Assembly (NCBI GenBank): GCA_963727465.1
Contig: CAVSGL010000008.1
Span: 1-64,000 of the forward strand
Reading direction: 5' to 3'
Source: VRUE01 sp963727465
GTDB taxonomy: Bacteria; Actinomycetota; Thermoleophilia; Solirubrobacterales; 70-9
Length of the DNA: 64,000 nt
Shown here piece after piece: positions 25,537 to 34,274 of this stretch. Position numbers and translations under genes: made by a program. Under the pieces are notes generated by a model. That model was given only the letters and a program-made list of their open reading frames with translations. It made no database searches and had not been told where the DNA came from. How positions within the stretch are numbered: position 1 is the first letter of the stretch; the number at the start of each line of letters is the position of its first letter.

Positions 25537-26598
25537 CTAGGCCGGTGCATCGACGCCCGCGAGGGACGCCAGTCGCTCCAGGGTGTGCAGCTGCTGGTCG
25601 CGCTCGACGTGGACCGGCGAGACGATCAGGCGGTCGATGCCGGCACCGCGGAAGCGCTCGATCCGCTCCGCCACCTCGCCCTCGCTGCCGACCAGCGAGG
25701 TCGCCTCGACGATCTCGTCCGGCATCGCCTCGAAGGCGCCGCCCCTGTCGCCGTCCTGGAAGCGGCGCTGGACCTCGTCGGCGACGTCGCCGAAGCCGAA
25801 GCGGTGCGCCAGGTCGACGTAGAAGTTGGTCTTGCGGCTGCCCATGCCGCCGAAGTAGAGGACGAGCCCGGCCTTGACCACGTTCTTGGCCGCCTCCAGG
25901 TCGCCGTCGATCGCCACCTGGAGCGATGGGCTGACCTCGAGGTCGGAGCGCTGCCTGCCGCCCCTGGCGAAGCCGGCCTCCAGGTGCTCGCCCCAGGTCC
26001 GCTCGAAGGCGTCAACACTGAAGAAGATCGGGATCCAGCCGTCGCAGATCTCCGCCGCCATCTCGACCGATTTGCGCCCGATCGCGCCGACGAAGACGGG
26101 GATCCGGGAACGCTCGGGGTGGAAGTTGAGCTTCAGCGGCTTGCCCTCGCCGCCCGGCAGCGGCAGCTTGTAGTGCTCGCCCTGGTGATCGACCTTGTGC
26201 TCGCGGGCGACGATCTCGCGCACGACTTCGATGTACTCGCGCGTGCGGCCCCACGGCTTCGCGTAGGGCACGCCGTACCAGCCTTCGGAGACCTGTGGGC
26301 CCGAGGGGCCGAAGCCGAAGAGGAAGCGGCCGCCGGAGAGCTTGTCGATCGTCGCCCCGGCCATCGCCGCCGCCGCGGGCGGACGCGCCGGCACCTGCAT
26401 GATCGCCGCGCCGAGGTTGATCGTCTTCGTCTGCGGCGCCAGCCAGGCGAGCACGCTGACCACGTCGGAGCCATATGACTCGGCCGCCCAGACCGACTCG
26501 AACCCCGCCGCCTCGGCGGCGCTGACGACCTCGACCGCGTCCTCGCCGGCCGGGCCGATCCCCCAGTAGCCGAGATTGAGTCCGAGTTTGAGAGCCAT
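25537..26598 (-). CDS. LLM-class F420-dependent oxidoreductase
   Basis: A 353-aa luciferase-like protein: LGLNLGYWGIGPAGEDAVEV, FESVWAAESYGSDVVSVLAW, the barrel segment INLGAAIMQVPARPP and the phosphate-site region GGRFLFGFGPSGPQVSEGW. This is the mycobacterial/actinobacterial F420-LLM pattern. The substrate is unknown. It is divergent from the P-type ATPase gene with only 29 bp between start codons, which leaves little or no room for untranslated leaders. It may head the pnt transcript. Confidence 0.9.
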   Translation of the reverse strand: MALKLGLNLGYWGIGPAGEDAVEVVSAAEAAGFESVWAAESYGSDVVSVLAWLAPQTKTINLGAAIMQVPARPPAAAAMAGATIDKLSGGRFLFGFGPSGPQVSEGWYGVPYAKPWGRTREYIEVVREIVAREHKVDHQGEHYKLPLPGGEGKPLKLNFHPERSRIPVFVGAIGRKSVEMAAEICDGWIPIFFSVDAFERTWGEHLEAGFARGGRQRSDLEVSPSLQVAIDGDLEAAKNVVKAGLVLYFGGMGSRKTNFYVDLAHRFGFGDVADEVQRRFQDGDRGGAFEAMPDEIVEATSLVGSEGEVAERIERFRGAGIDRLIVSPVHVERDQQLHTLERLASLAGVDAPA

Positions 26599-26627
26599 CC
26601 GCCCCGAACCCTATTGAATGTGGGCCG

Positions 26628-29075
26628 ATGGCCGCCACCGCCGCCGACAGCCCGGACGCCGCCGAGCGCGGCCTGAGCAACGCCGAGGCGGCAAAGCGGC
26701 TGCGCCAGCTCGGCCCGCCGCCGGACACGTCCTCGCGCTCGGTCTCGAGCATCGTCGCCGGCAACGTCTTCACGCTCTTCAACCTGATCATCGGCGTCTT
26801 CTTCGTCCTCGTCCTCTCGCTGGGGCTGATCGCCGACGCCGTCTTCGGTCTGATCGCGATCGTCAACTCCTACATCGGCATCCGCCAGGAGCTGAAGGCG
26901 AAGAGGACGCTGGACGAGCTGGCTGTGCTCGTCGCCCCCCACGCCAGGGTCGTCCGCGACGGCGCCGTGGTCAGCCTGCTGGCCGAGGAGATCGTGCCCG
27001 GCGACGTGGTCGCGATCGAGCCCGGCGACCAGCTCGTCGCCGACGGCGAAGTCATCGCCAGCCGCGGCATGACGCTGGACGAGTCGATGCTGACGGGCGA
27101 GGCCGACGGGATCGCCAAGGACGTCAGCGACCGCGCCCTCTCGGGCTCCTTCTGCATCTCCGGTTCCGGCCGCTACCGGGTCGACGCGGTGCGCGAGCAG
27201 AGCTACGCCGGCAAGCTCGCCGGCGAGGCGAAAGCGTTCCGCCACCCGCCCTCGCCGCTCCAGGGCGAGGTAAACCGGGTGATCGTCGCGACCACCTGGG
27301 CGATGCTGCCGCTCGCGGTCCTGCTGCTGCTGACCTTCCAGCTGCGCAGCACCGACCTGATCGACGCCGCGCAGACGGCGACGGCCGGCCTGGTGACGCT
27401 GATCCCCGAGGGGCTGGTGCTGCTGATGAGCGTCACCTTCGCGGTCGCCGCGGTGCGCCTGGCGCGCCGCGACACGCTGGTGCAGCAGATGAGCGCGACC
27501 GAGAGCCTCGCCGCGGTCGACACGATCTGCGTCGACAAGACCGGCACGCTGACCGACGGACAGCTGCGCCTGCTCGGGGTCGAGGTCGCCGAGGGCGCCG
27601 ACCCCGGCGAGGCGACGGCGGCGCTCGGCCGCTTCGCCGCCAGCGCCGGCGACCGCAACCGCACGCTGGAGACCGTCGCCGAGGCCTTCCCGGCACAGCC
27701 GCAGCGGGTCGGCGGCGAAGTCCCCTTCTCGTCGAAATGGAAGTGGTCGGGGCTGCGGATCGGCGGCGTCAGCTACGTGCTCGGCGCGCCCGACGTCCTC
27801 GCCGAGAGCGGCGCCCTGGCCCTGCCGCCGGGGCTGGCGCGCAAGCTGGAGCAGGAAACGGGCGCCGGGCGCCGCGTCGTCGCCTTCGCCCAGTCGGCCG
27901 AGGCGCTGCCCGACGACCCCGCGCACACGCCGCCGCCGCGGCTGACGCCGGTCGCGCTCGTCGTGCTCGAGGAGACGCTGCGCGCCGACGCCGCCGCGAC
28001 GATCGCCCTGATCCGCGAGGAAGACGTCGACCTGAAGCTGATCTCCGGCGACGCGCGGGCGACGGTGACGGCGGTCGCCTACGCGGTCGGGGTGCCGGCC
28101 GACGCGGGCGTGATCGAGGGCTCGGAACTGCCCGAGGATCCCGAGCAGCTCGCCGCCGCGGCGCAGCGCAACACGATCTTCTGCCGGATCGCGCCGGAGC
28201 AGAAGCGGGCGCTGGTCGAGGCGCTGCGGGCCTCCGGCCGCTACACGGCGATGATCGGCGACGGGGTCAACGACGTGCCGGCGCTGAAGCAGGCGCGGCT
28301 GGCGGTGGCGATGGGCTCGGGCGCGCAGGTAACCAAGGGGATCGCCGACGTCGTCCTGCTCGAGGACCAGTTCGCGCGCCTGCCGGAGGCGGTCGCCGAG
28401 GGGCGGCGGATCGCCCGCAACATCCACCGGCTCGGCCGCCTCTACCTCACCAAGAGCGTGTATGCGGCGGCGCTGATCGTGCTCGTCGCGGTGCCGGGCT
28501 GGGCTTTCCCCTTCCTCCCCCGCCACCTCACCCTCGCCGCCTTCCTGACGATCGGCGTGCCCTCCTTCGTCCTCGCCCTCGCCCCCTCCGACGGGCCGCT
28601 CTACCGCGGCCGCCTGCTGCGCGCGCTGGCCGCCTTCGCCGTGCCGGCGGGCCTGGCGACGGCGCTCGGCTCGATCCTCTGCTTCTTCCTCGTCGACACC
28701 GTCTTCGGCGGCTCCCTGGAGGACGGCCGGACCGCGGCGACGACGACGCTGATCGTGCTCGGCCTCGCCTTCGTCCTGCTGCTCGAGCGCGGCCCCGGCC
28801 GCGAGCACATCGCGATCCAGAGCTACATGCTGGCGATGGTCGCCGGACTCGGCGCGCTCTTCGCCCTGATCCTCGCCGCCGCGCCGGTGCGCGACTTCTT
28901 CGAAATGGCGCTGCTCACCGCCAGCCAGTGGTTCCTGGCGCTGCTCTGCGCCGCGGCTGGGCTGACGATCGCGAGCATCCTCTGGCGCCTGCCCTATATA
29001 GAAGGGCTGGAAGCGCCGCTCCGTCAGGACGACGCGGTGGGCGCCAGATCCGAGGTGCCCAGCTCCTCCATCTGA
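26628..29075 (+). CDS. P-type cation-transporting ATPase, CtpE-like
   Basis: An 815-aa membrane pump. Visible in order: actuator-domain LTGEAD near residue 165, TM4 motif TLIPEGLVLLMSVTFAV (PEGL), phosphorylation site CVDKTGTLTDG near 305, and hinge MIGDGVNDVPALKQA near 545, then C-terminal helices. PEGL with the short N-domain resembles mycobacterial CtpE, a calcium importer, so Ca2+ is the best guess; there are no CPC or histidine-rich heavy-metal motifs. The last 17 codons overlap the convergent sulfatase gene by 52 bp. Confidence 0.9.
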   Translation: MAATAADSPDAAERGLSNAEAAKRLRQLGPPPDTSSRSVSSIVAGNVFTLFNLIIGVFFVLVLSLGLIADAVFGLIAIVNSYIGIRQELKAKRTLDELAVLVAPHARVVRDGAVVSLLAEEIVPGDVVAIEPGDQLVADGEVIASRGMTLDESMLTGEADGIAKDVSDRALSGSFCISGSGRYRVDAVREQSYAGKLAGEAKAFRHPPSPLQGEVNRVIVATTWAMLPLAVLLLLTFQLRSTDLIDAAQTATAGLVTLIPEGLVLLMSVTFAVAAVRLARRDTLVQQMSATESLAAVDTICVDKTGTLTDGQLRLLGVEVAEGADPGEATAALGRFAASAGDRNRTLETVAEAFPAQPQRVGGEVPFSSKWKWSGLRIGGVSYVLGAPDVLAESGALALPPGLARKLEQETGAGRRVVAFAQSAEALPDDPAHTPPPRLTPVALVVLEETLRADAAATIALIREEDVDLKLISGDARATVTAVAYAVGVPADAGVIEGSELPEDPEQLAAAAQRNTIFCRIAPEQKRALVEALRASGRYTAMIGDGVNDVPALKQARLAVAMGSGAQVTKGIADVVLLEDQFARLPEAVAEGRRIARNIHRLGRLYLTKSVYAAALIVLVAVPGWAFPFLPRHLTLAAFLTIGVPSFVLALAPSDGPLYRGRLLRALAAFAVPAGLATALGSILCFFLVDTVFGGSLEDGRTAATTTLIVLGLAFVLLLERGPGREHIAIQSYMLAMVAGLGALFALILAAAPVRDFFEMALLTASQWFLALLCAAAGLTIASILWRLPYIEGLEAPLRQDDAVGARSEVPSSSI

Positions 29076-30703
29076 GCGTGCAGCGCCTCGGCGAGCCGGT
29101 CGCGCTCGGGGCGGTCGGCGGCGCTGCGCGGCTCGCCGGTCCGGTGGTCGAGCAGGTTGCGCCGCTCTTCGGGGTCGCGCTCGAGGTCGTACATCTCGTA
29201 CTCGGGCGCGGCGCGACCCTCCGGGTCGAGGTAGACGGCGTACTTGTGCCGCCGCTCGCGGATGCAGCGCACCCGGTTCGGCTGCCCCGGCGCGTCGACC
29301 TGCGCCGTCGCCGCCTGGTGGTCGTCGTAGCTGAAGTGGACCGCGTCGCGCACGGAGCCGGCGGGCGCCGCGTGCTCAGCGAGCGGCGCCAGGTCGACCG
29401 GCGCGCGGGCCAGCGCCTCGCGCTCGGGGTCGGCGTGGCGAGCGAGCACCGGGCTCAGGTCGACCCCCTGGGCGCCGGCCGGAGCGGCGGCGCCGGAGAG
29501 CGTCGCCAGGGTCGGCAGCACGTCGATCAGCGAGGCCGGCGCCTCGCTCTCGGCAGGTCGCGGGAAGAGCAGCGGGTTGGAGACGACCAGCGGCACGCCG
29601 ATCGTCTCCTCGTAGGCGTTGAACGCCTTCTGGCGCAGGCCGCCGTGGGCGAGCCCCATCTCGCCGTGGTCGGAGCAGCGCACGATCACCGTGCGCGAGC
29701 GCAGCGAGCCGGGGTCGCCGGGGTCGCCGAGCGCCGCCAGCAGGCGGCCGACCTGCGCGTCGACCAGCCGGTGCAGGTGGGCGTAGAAGTTGACGTAGTC
29801 GAGCTGGGCGCGGCGCCCGCGCAGCGGGCCGAGGTAGGCGGTCATCCCCATCTGCATCAGGCTGTGGACGGTCGGCTTGCCCGACAGGTCCTCGTCGATC
29901 GTCGGCGGCAGCCCCACGCCCATCTCGCGGAACTCCTCTCCGCTGTAGCCGCCCTCGCGGTAGGAGGACGCGTAGCCGAGCACGTCGTGCGGGTTGACCA
30001 GGGAGACGACGAGGCAGAACGGTTCCGGCAGGTCGTCCCGCCCGAGCCAGGCCTCGGCCTGGCGCGTGTAGACCTCGTCCCAGCCCTCGCCCAGCGGGCC
30101 GGCGTTGCCGCCGCCGAAGTTCTCGGCCTTGGCGTTCTCGCCGGCGTCGGGAGGCTCCCAGCCGGCGAAGCCGAACTCGCGCTCCAGCGACTCGGCGTCG
30201 CGCGGCCCCCAGCCGGACTCCTCGAGCGGCTGGGTCAGGTGCCACTTGCCCTTGTAGGCGACCTCGTAGCCGGCGGCGCGCAGCATCTGGGCCAGGTTCG
30301 GCGTCCGCGGGTCGAGCTGCGGCTCGCCGCCGCCCTTCGGCCCGAGCCGCAGGGCGCCGCGGGCGAACTGGCGCAGCGCCGGGCCGCGCGGCGCGCCGCG
30401 GCGCAGCATCAGCCGGCCGAGGTTGGCCGCGACCGCGGCGGCGTGGCGCGGGTCGGGCTTCAGGTCGGCCGCGGTCAGCGTCAGGGTGACGCCGTGGCGC
30501 GCCGGGTACAGGCCGGTGAACAGCGTCGCCCGGCTGGGCGAGCACATCGAGGCGTTGCAGAACCCGTTGCGGAAGCTGAGCCCGGTGCGCGCCAGCTCGG
30601 CCTCGTTCGGCATCAGGTCGCGCAGCCAACCCGGATCGGTCGGCCAGTGGCGCGGCCGCCGCTGCTGGTCGGTGATCAGCAGCAGCAGGTTCGGAGCTCG
30701 CAT
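29024..30703 (-). CDS. Type I sulfatase
   Basis: A 559-aa alkaline-phosphatase-fold hydrolase of sulfate esters. It carries the formylglycine signature CSPSRATLFTGLYP near residue 55, where the Cys is oxidised by a formylglycine-generating enzyme, the N-terminal metal residues in LLLITDQQR, and a distal metal site in RCSDHGEMGLAHGG. No signal peptide is evident, so it may be cytosolic. It lies alone, convergent with the ATPase. The sulfated substrate cannot be told; choline-sulfatase-like or steroid-sulfate enzymes share these motifs. Confidence 0.9.
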   Translation of the reverse strand: MRAPNLLLLITDQQRRPRHWPTDPGWLRDLMPNEAELARTGLSFRNGFCNASMCSPSRATLFTGLYPARHGVTLTLTAADLKPDPRHAAAVAANLGRLMLRRGAPRGPALRQFARGALRLGPKGGGEPQLDPRTPNLAQMLRAAGYEVAYKGKWHLTQPLEESGWGPRDAESLEREFGFAGWEPPDAGENAKAENFGGGNAGPLGEGWDEVYTRQAEAWLGRDDLPEPFCLVVSLVNPHDVLGYASSYREGGYSGEEFREMGVGLPPTIDEDLSGKPTVHSLMQMGMTAYLGPLRGRRAQLDYVNFYAHLHRLVDAQVGRLLAALGDPGDPGSLRSRTVIVRCSDHGEMGLAHGGLRQKAFNAYEETIGVPLVVSNPLLFPRPAESEAPASLIDVLPTLATLSGAAAPAGAQGVDLSPVLARHADPEREALARAPVDLAPLAEHAAPAGSVRDAVHFSYDDHQAATAQVDAPGQPNRVRCIRERRHKYAVYLDPEGRAAPEYEMYDLERDPEERRNLLDHRTGEPRSAADRPERDRLAEALHAQMEELGTSDLAPTASS

Positions 30704-30723
30704 CGAGGCGCCAGCCTAACGAG

Positions 30724-30761
30724 TGAACCGTTTGCCACCGGATACGGGGGTCAACGGTTCA
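30724..30761. repeat. Hairpin resembling family B (divergent)
   Basis: Perfect 9-bp arms TGAACCGTT and AACGGTTCA enclose a 20-nt loop containing CCACCGGATACGGGG, which is close to the conserved family B loop although the arms are different and shorter. It lies in the 82-bp gap between the sulfatase start and the GGCT-like gene end. Confidence 0.5.
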
Positions 30762-30785
30762 GCCAGGGCCCCGGGGTGCGCCGCG

Positions 30786-31361
30786 TCACGGTTCGACGAC
30801 TCGCAGGTCGCGTTCGGGGAAGGGGAGCGGGTCGGTCGTGCGGCCGAACTCGGCGCGAGCGCCGGGGGCGAGGCGGGCGAAGGCGTCGCGGACGCCCTGG
30901 GCGTAGTCGCGGCTGACGAAGGCGTCGCCGTCGGCGGCGCCCTGGCGACAGCGCTCGCGCGCCTCGGCGAGCCCGAGGTAGGCGAAGACGCGGGGCGAGT
31001 CGGGCAGCGGCGCGGCGGCGCCGTCGGGCTCGAAGGCGGCGGTCAGCTCGACCCGCTCGTAGTTGACCTCGCGTGCGTCGAGCGCCTCGAGACGCTCGCG
31101 GCCGACGGGCAGGGCGAGGCCGTTGACCGCCGACCCGGGATGCTCGTAGAGGTCGAGGTAGGCGACCCGGATGCGCAGTCGCTCGCCCGTCGCCCGATCG
31201 AGGAAGTGCTTGACCGCGTCGCCCCCCTCCCAGTTGTTCATCGCCACTCCCCAGCGGCGGCGGAAGCCGCGCAGACGGCCCGACAGCGGCACGTCTTCGA
31301 CATCGCTCGAGTAGGCCGTCCGCATGCCGACCAGCGACGCGTAGCCGAAGACGTAGATCAC
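30786..31361 (-). CDS. Gamma-glutamylcyclotransferase-like protein
   Basis: A 191-aa protein beginning IYVFGYASLVGMRTAY, the glycine-rich YGSL-type loop that binds substrate in the GGCT/AIG2 fold, followed by LRGFRRRWGVAMNN and a late VNYERVEL. Family members cleave gamma-glutamyl amines or peptides to 5-oxoproline, but many are uncharacterised. The GTG start overlaps the thioesterase stop (GTGA). It is the last gene of a leftward run from the thiolase. Confidence 0.75.
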   Translation of the reverse strand: MIYVFGYASLVGMRTAYSSDVEDVPLSGRLRGFRRRWGVAMNNWEGGDAVKHFLDRATGERLRIRVAYLDLYEHPGSAVNGLALPVGRERLEALDAREVNYERVELTAAFEPDGAAAPLPDSPRVFAYLGLAEARERCRQGAADGDAFVSRDYAQGVRDAFARLAPGARAEFGRTTDPLPFPERDLRVVEP

Positions 31362-31807
31362 TGCGGCGGCAGCACGAACTGCGACACGATCAGGTTCGCC
31401 GCGAGGCGCGGCTCGGCGCCCTCGCGGCGGCGCTCCATCCGCACCTCGATCACGACCGTGCTCTTGCCGGCGTGCAGCGGCTCGGCCTTGGCGACGATCT
31501 CGTCGCCGAGCACGCCGGCGGCGAAGACGTTCAGCTTCAGCTCGATCGTGGTGAAGTTGTGGCCGGCGGGGATGCTGCGGAAGGTCGACCAGGCGGCGCA
31601 GGTGTCGCCGAGCGCGGTCCAGACGCCGCCGTGGACGAAGCCGCCCGGGTGCAGGTGTCGCTCGTCGACGACGATCCGCCCGCGCGCGTGCGAGTCCTCG
31701 ATCTCCAGCGGCTCGATCCCGAGGTCGCCGGGAAAGCTCCCCGGCAGGAAGTTCCGCACCGACTCGGGCGTGATCAGGCTGCTCGGGTGCGGCGCCTCGT
31801 CGCTCAT
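31358..31807 (-). CDS. PaaI-family hotdog thioesterase
   Basis: A 149-aa hotdog-fold protein. The helix motif HPGGFVHGGVWTALGDTCAAW is the hallmark of PaaI/YdiI acyl-CoA thioesterases, with the catalytic acidic residue in the ALGD turn; IELKLNVFAAG forms the following strand. It hydrolyses acyl- or aryl-CoA esters. The ATG at 31807 lies 13 bp after the monooxygenase stop, and its own stop overlaps the next gene. Its company suggests a role in clearing CoA intermediates of the same pathway. Confidence 0.88.
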   Translation of the reverse strand: MSDEAPHPSSLITPESVRNFLPGSFPGDLGIEPLEIEDSHARGRIVVDERHLHPGGFVHGGVWTALGDTCAAWSTFRSIPAGHNFTTIELKLNVFAAGVLGDEIVAKAEPLHAGKSTVVIEVRMERRREGAEPRLAANLIVSQFVLPPQ

Positions 31808-31820
31808 TGCGGCGGCGAGA

Positions 31821-33290
31821 CTATCCGAGGGCGTATGCGCCCGGCTGTAGCCGCTCGGTGCGCCGCCGGTAGGTCGTCCACAGCCACGGCCAGTTGCTGG
31901 GGTCGTTGCCGTGCTCGTCGACGTACCAGTTGGTGCAGCCGCTCTGCCAGACGGTGTCGGCGAGCGCCGCGCGCAGCTCGCGGTCGAAGTCCGCGGCAGC
32001 TTCGCGGCGCACCTCGATCCGCTCCGCGCCGCCGCGCTCCATCTCTGCCAGGGCGGCGAGCACGTGGCCGATCCCGCACTCCAGCGTGTTGACGACCGAG
32101 CCGGTGCCGCCGTTGGTGTTCGGCCCGTAGAGCAGGAACATGTTGGGGAAGCCGGGAACGCTGAGACCGAGGTAGGCGCGCGGCAGCTCCCCCCACTCCG
32201 CGGCCAGGGCGCGGCCCGCTCGGCCGACGATCTGCATCGGCGCGACGAAATCGTGGCTGGCGAAGCCGGTCGCGAGCACGAGCACGTCGGCGGGCCGCTC
32301 GACGCCGGTCGCGTCGCGGATGCGGCCCGGCGCGATCGCATCGACCCCCTCCGCCACGAGCTCGACGTTGGGCTCGGTCAGCGTCGGGTACCACTCGTCG
32401 GTGAGCATGATCCGCTTGCAGCCGACTTCGTCGGTCGGCGTCACCTTGCGGCGCAGCTCGGGGTCGGCGATCGCCGCCCTGATCTGGCGGCGGGCGATCG
32501 CACGGAATGCCGGCAGCATCCAGCGGTAGCGCGTCAGCGCCGCCGTGGCGAATTCGTGGTAGGCGTAGACCGAGAACCGGTCGAGCCGGTGCAGCAGCGG
32601 GAAGCGCCTGAACAGGGCCCGCTCCAGGGGCGAGTACGCGCGGTCGTTCTTCGGCGACGTCCACCCCGGCGAGCGCTGGTAGACGTCGAGCTGCGCCACT
32701 TCGGGCTGGATCGCCGGCACCACCTGGATCGCGCTACAGCCGGTGCCGACCACGGCGACCCGCCTGCCGGCGAGATCGACGTCGTGACGCCACTCGGCCG
32801 TGTGGAAGGCGGGCCCGGAGAAGCTCTCCAGGCCGGGGATCGCCGGCTTCTTCGGCACCGAGAGCTGCCCGCAGGCGGTGACCAGGACATCGGCCTGATG
32901 CGGACCGGCGCTCGTCTCCAGCACCCAGCGGCCGCGCCCCTCGTCCCAGCTCGCGCGCTTCACCTCGGTCCCGGTGCGGACCCGCTCGAGCACCCCGAAG
33001 CGACGGGCGACGCCCTCGATGTAGGCGCGGATCTCGGACCCGGGCGAGAAGCGCCGCGACCAGGAGTTGGGCGCGAAGGAGAACTCGTAGAGGTGGGAGG
33101 GGACGTCGCATGCGGCGCCCGGGTAGGTGTTGGCGCTCCAGACGCCGCCGACCCGCTCGCCCTTCTCGAACACGGTCACGTCCTCGTAGCCGGCCCGCTT
33201 CAGCATCGCCGCCGCGCCGACCCCGCCGAAGCCGCCGCCGACGATCGCGATCGAGCGGGCGGGGCGCGGTCCGCCGTTGCTACTCGACAC
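31821..33290 (-). CDS. Baeyer-Villiger-type flavin monooxygenase
   Basis: A 489-aa class B flavoprotein monooxygenase. FAD motif IAIVGGGFGGVGAA, the Baeyer-Villiger fingerprint FSGPAFHTAEWRH near residue 165 running into the NADPH motif VAVVGTGCSA, and VLVLATGF near 365. It inserts oxygen next to a carbonyl using NADPH and O2. The GTG start at 33290 overlaps the upstream hydratase gene by 11 bp, so the two are coupled. Neighbouring CoA-linked genes suggest degradation of a cyclic or long-chain ketone, by inference. Confidence 0.9.
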   Translation of the reverse strand: MSSSNGGPRPARSIAIVGGGFGGVGAAAMLKRAGYEDVTVFEKGERVGGVWSANTYPGAACDVPSHLYEFSFAPNSWSRRFSPGSEIRAYIEGVARRFGVLERVRTGTEVKRASWDEGRGRWVLETSAGPHQADVLVTACGQLSVPKKPAIPGLESFSGPAFHTAEWRHDVDLAGRRVAVVGTGCSAIQVVPAIQPEVAQLDVYQRSPGWTSPKNDRAYSPLERALFRRFPLLHRLDRFSVYAYHEFATAALTRYRWMLPAFRAIARRQIRAAIADPELRRKVTPTDEVGCKRIMLTDEWYPTLTEPNVELVAEGVDAIAPGRIRDATGVERPADVLVLATGFASHDFVAPMQIVGRAGRALAAEWGELPRAYLGLSVPGFPNMFLLYGPNTNGGTGSVVNTLECGIGHVLAALAEMERGGAERIEVRREAAADFDRELRAALADTVWQSGCTNWYVDEHGNDPSNWPWLWTTYRRRTERLQPGAYALG

Positions 33291-34197
33291 CCGAGCCTCC
33301 GAGCCCAAAGTCCTCAAAGGGCTCGTCGCGTTCGCGCACCGCCTGCTTGAAGCCACCTGCGGCGGCGCGGCGGACGAAGTCATGGCCCTCCTCGGTGTGG
33401 CGGGCGACGCCGTCGAAGAAGGTTCCCAGGAGCTGGGTCTGATGCAGGCCCTGCGCGTAGAGCGACTGGTTGACCAGCATCTTCATCATCACGAGCTGGT
33501 TGACCGGCAGGCGGGCGACGCGCTCGAGCAGCGCCTCGAAGCGCTGGTCGAGCTGCCCCGGCGGCGCCGCCTCGGTCGCCAGGCCCCACTCCGCCGCCTG
33601 CTCGCCGTTCAGCGAGTCGCCGGTCAGGAGCAGCCGCTTGGCTCGCATCGGCCCGAGCCGGGCCGCCCATAGCGCCGTCGTCGGCGAGCCCCAGACGCGC
33701 GCCGGCGGGTAACCGATCTTCGCGTCGGCGCCGATCACCAGCAGGTCCGAGCAGAGCGCCATGTCGGTGCCGCCGGCGACGCAGTAGCCGTGCACCTTGC
33801 AGACCACCGGCTTCTCGGAGTGGAAGAGCGACATGAAGCCGCGCACGTTGCGCCACATGAACTGGAAGTCGGTGACCGGGTCCCAGTTCGACTCGGGCGC
33901 ATGATTGGCGCCGATCACGGCGGGATCGAGCGGCGAGCCGGGCGGCGCCTCGAACCCCTCCCCCAGGTCGCCCATGTCGCCCTCGGCCGAGGCGACCAGG
34001 TCGTAGCCGCCGCAGAAGCCCGTGCCGGCGCCGGCGAGGGCGATCGCGTGGACCTCGGGGTCGAGGTTGGCCCGCTCGACGCAGGCCGCGATCTCGACCG
34101 GCATCCGCGGCACGATCCCGTTGCCGCGCCCGGGCCGGTTCAGCGTGATCCGCGCAACCCGCTCGCCGGCCTCATACGTGAGCGTCGCCAGGTCCAC
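33280..34197 (-). CDS. Enoyl-CoA hydratase/isomerase family protein
   Basis: A 305-aa crotonase-fold protein. ITLNRPGRGNGI at the N-terminus, oxyanion-hole segment GAGTGFCGGYDL, and KVHGYCVAGGTDMALCSDLL with YPPARVWGSPTT. The insert between residues 70 and 115 is longer than in short hydratases, as seen in several actinobacterial catabolic paralogues. It is upstream of and coupled to the monooxygenase, and downstream of the thiolase across a palindrome at 34220-34266. The exact reaction (hydration, isomerisation or hydrolysis) is unresolved. Confidence 0.9.
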   Translation of the reverse strand: MDLATLTYEAGERVARITLNRPGRGNGIVPRMPVEIAACVERANLDPEVHAIALAGAGTGFCGGYDLVASAEGDMGDLGEGFEAPPGSPLDPAVIGANHAPESNWDPVTDFQFMWRNVRGFMSLFHSEKPVVCKVHGYCVAGGTDMALCSDLLVIGADAKIGYPPARVWGSPTTALWAARLGPMRAKRLLLTGDSLNGEQAAEWGLATEAAPPGQLDQRFEALLERVARLPVNQLVMMKMLVNQSLYAQGLHQTQLLGTFFDGVARHTEEGHDFVRRAAAGGFKQAVRERDEPFEDFGLGGSGVE

Positions 34198-34219
34198 GCC
34201 GTCCAGCGTACTTCAGGGG

Positions 34220-34266
34220 CCGATGGGCCGAAAATACGCCTCTGAGGCGTATTTTCGGCCCATCGG
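34220..34266. repeat. Family D palindrome, copy 1
   Basis: Perfect 23-bp arms, 34220-34242 and 34244-34266, around a single loop base. The arm contains GGGCCGAAAATACGCC. A related palindrome lies at 49711-49775 with a compensating base-pair change in the arms. It fills the gap between the thiolase stop and the hydratase start. It could act as an intrinsic hairpin, but no T-run is present. Confidence 0.8.
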
Positions 34267-34274
34267 CGGGTGGT

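Noticed and set aside
26133..30916. Very long open frames (891 and 1432 aa) across the LLM, ATPase and sulfatase genes
   Set aside because: They run antisense or out of frame to well-recognised genes and show no motifs; GC-driven lack of stops explains them.
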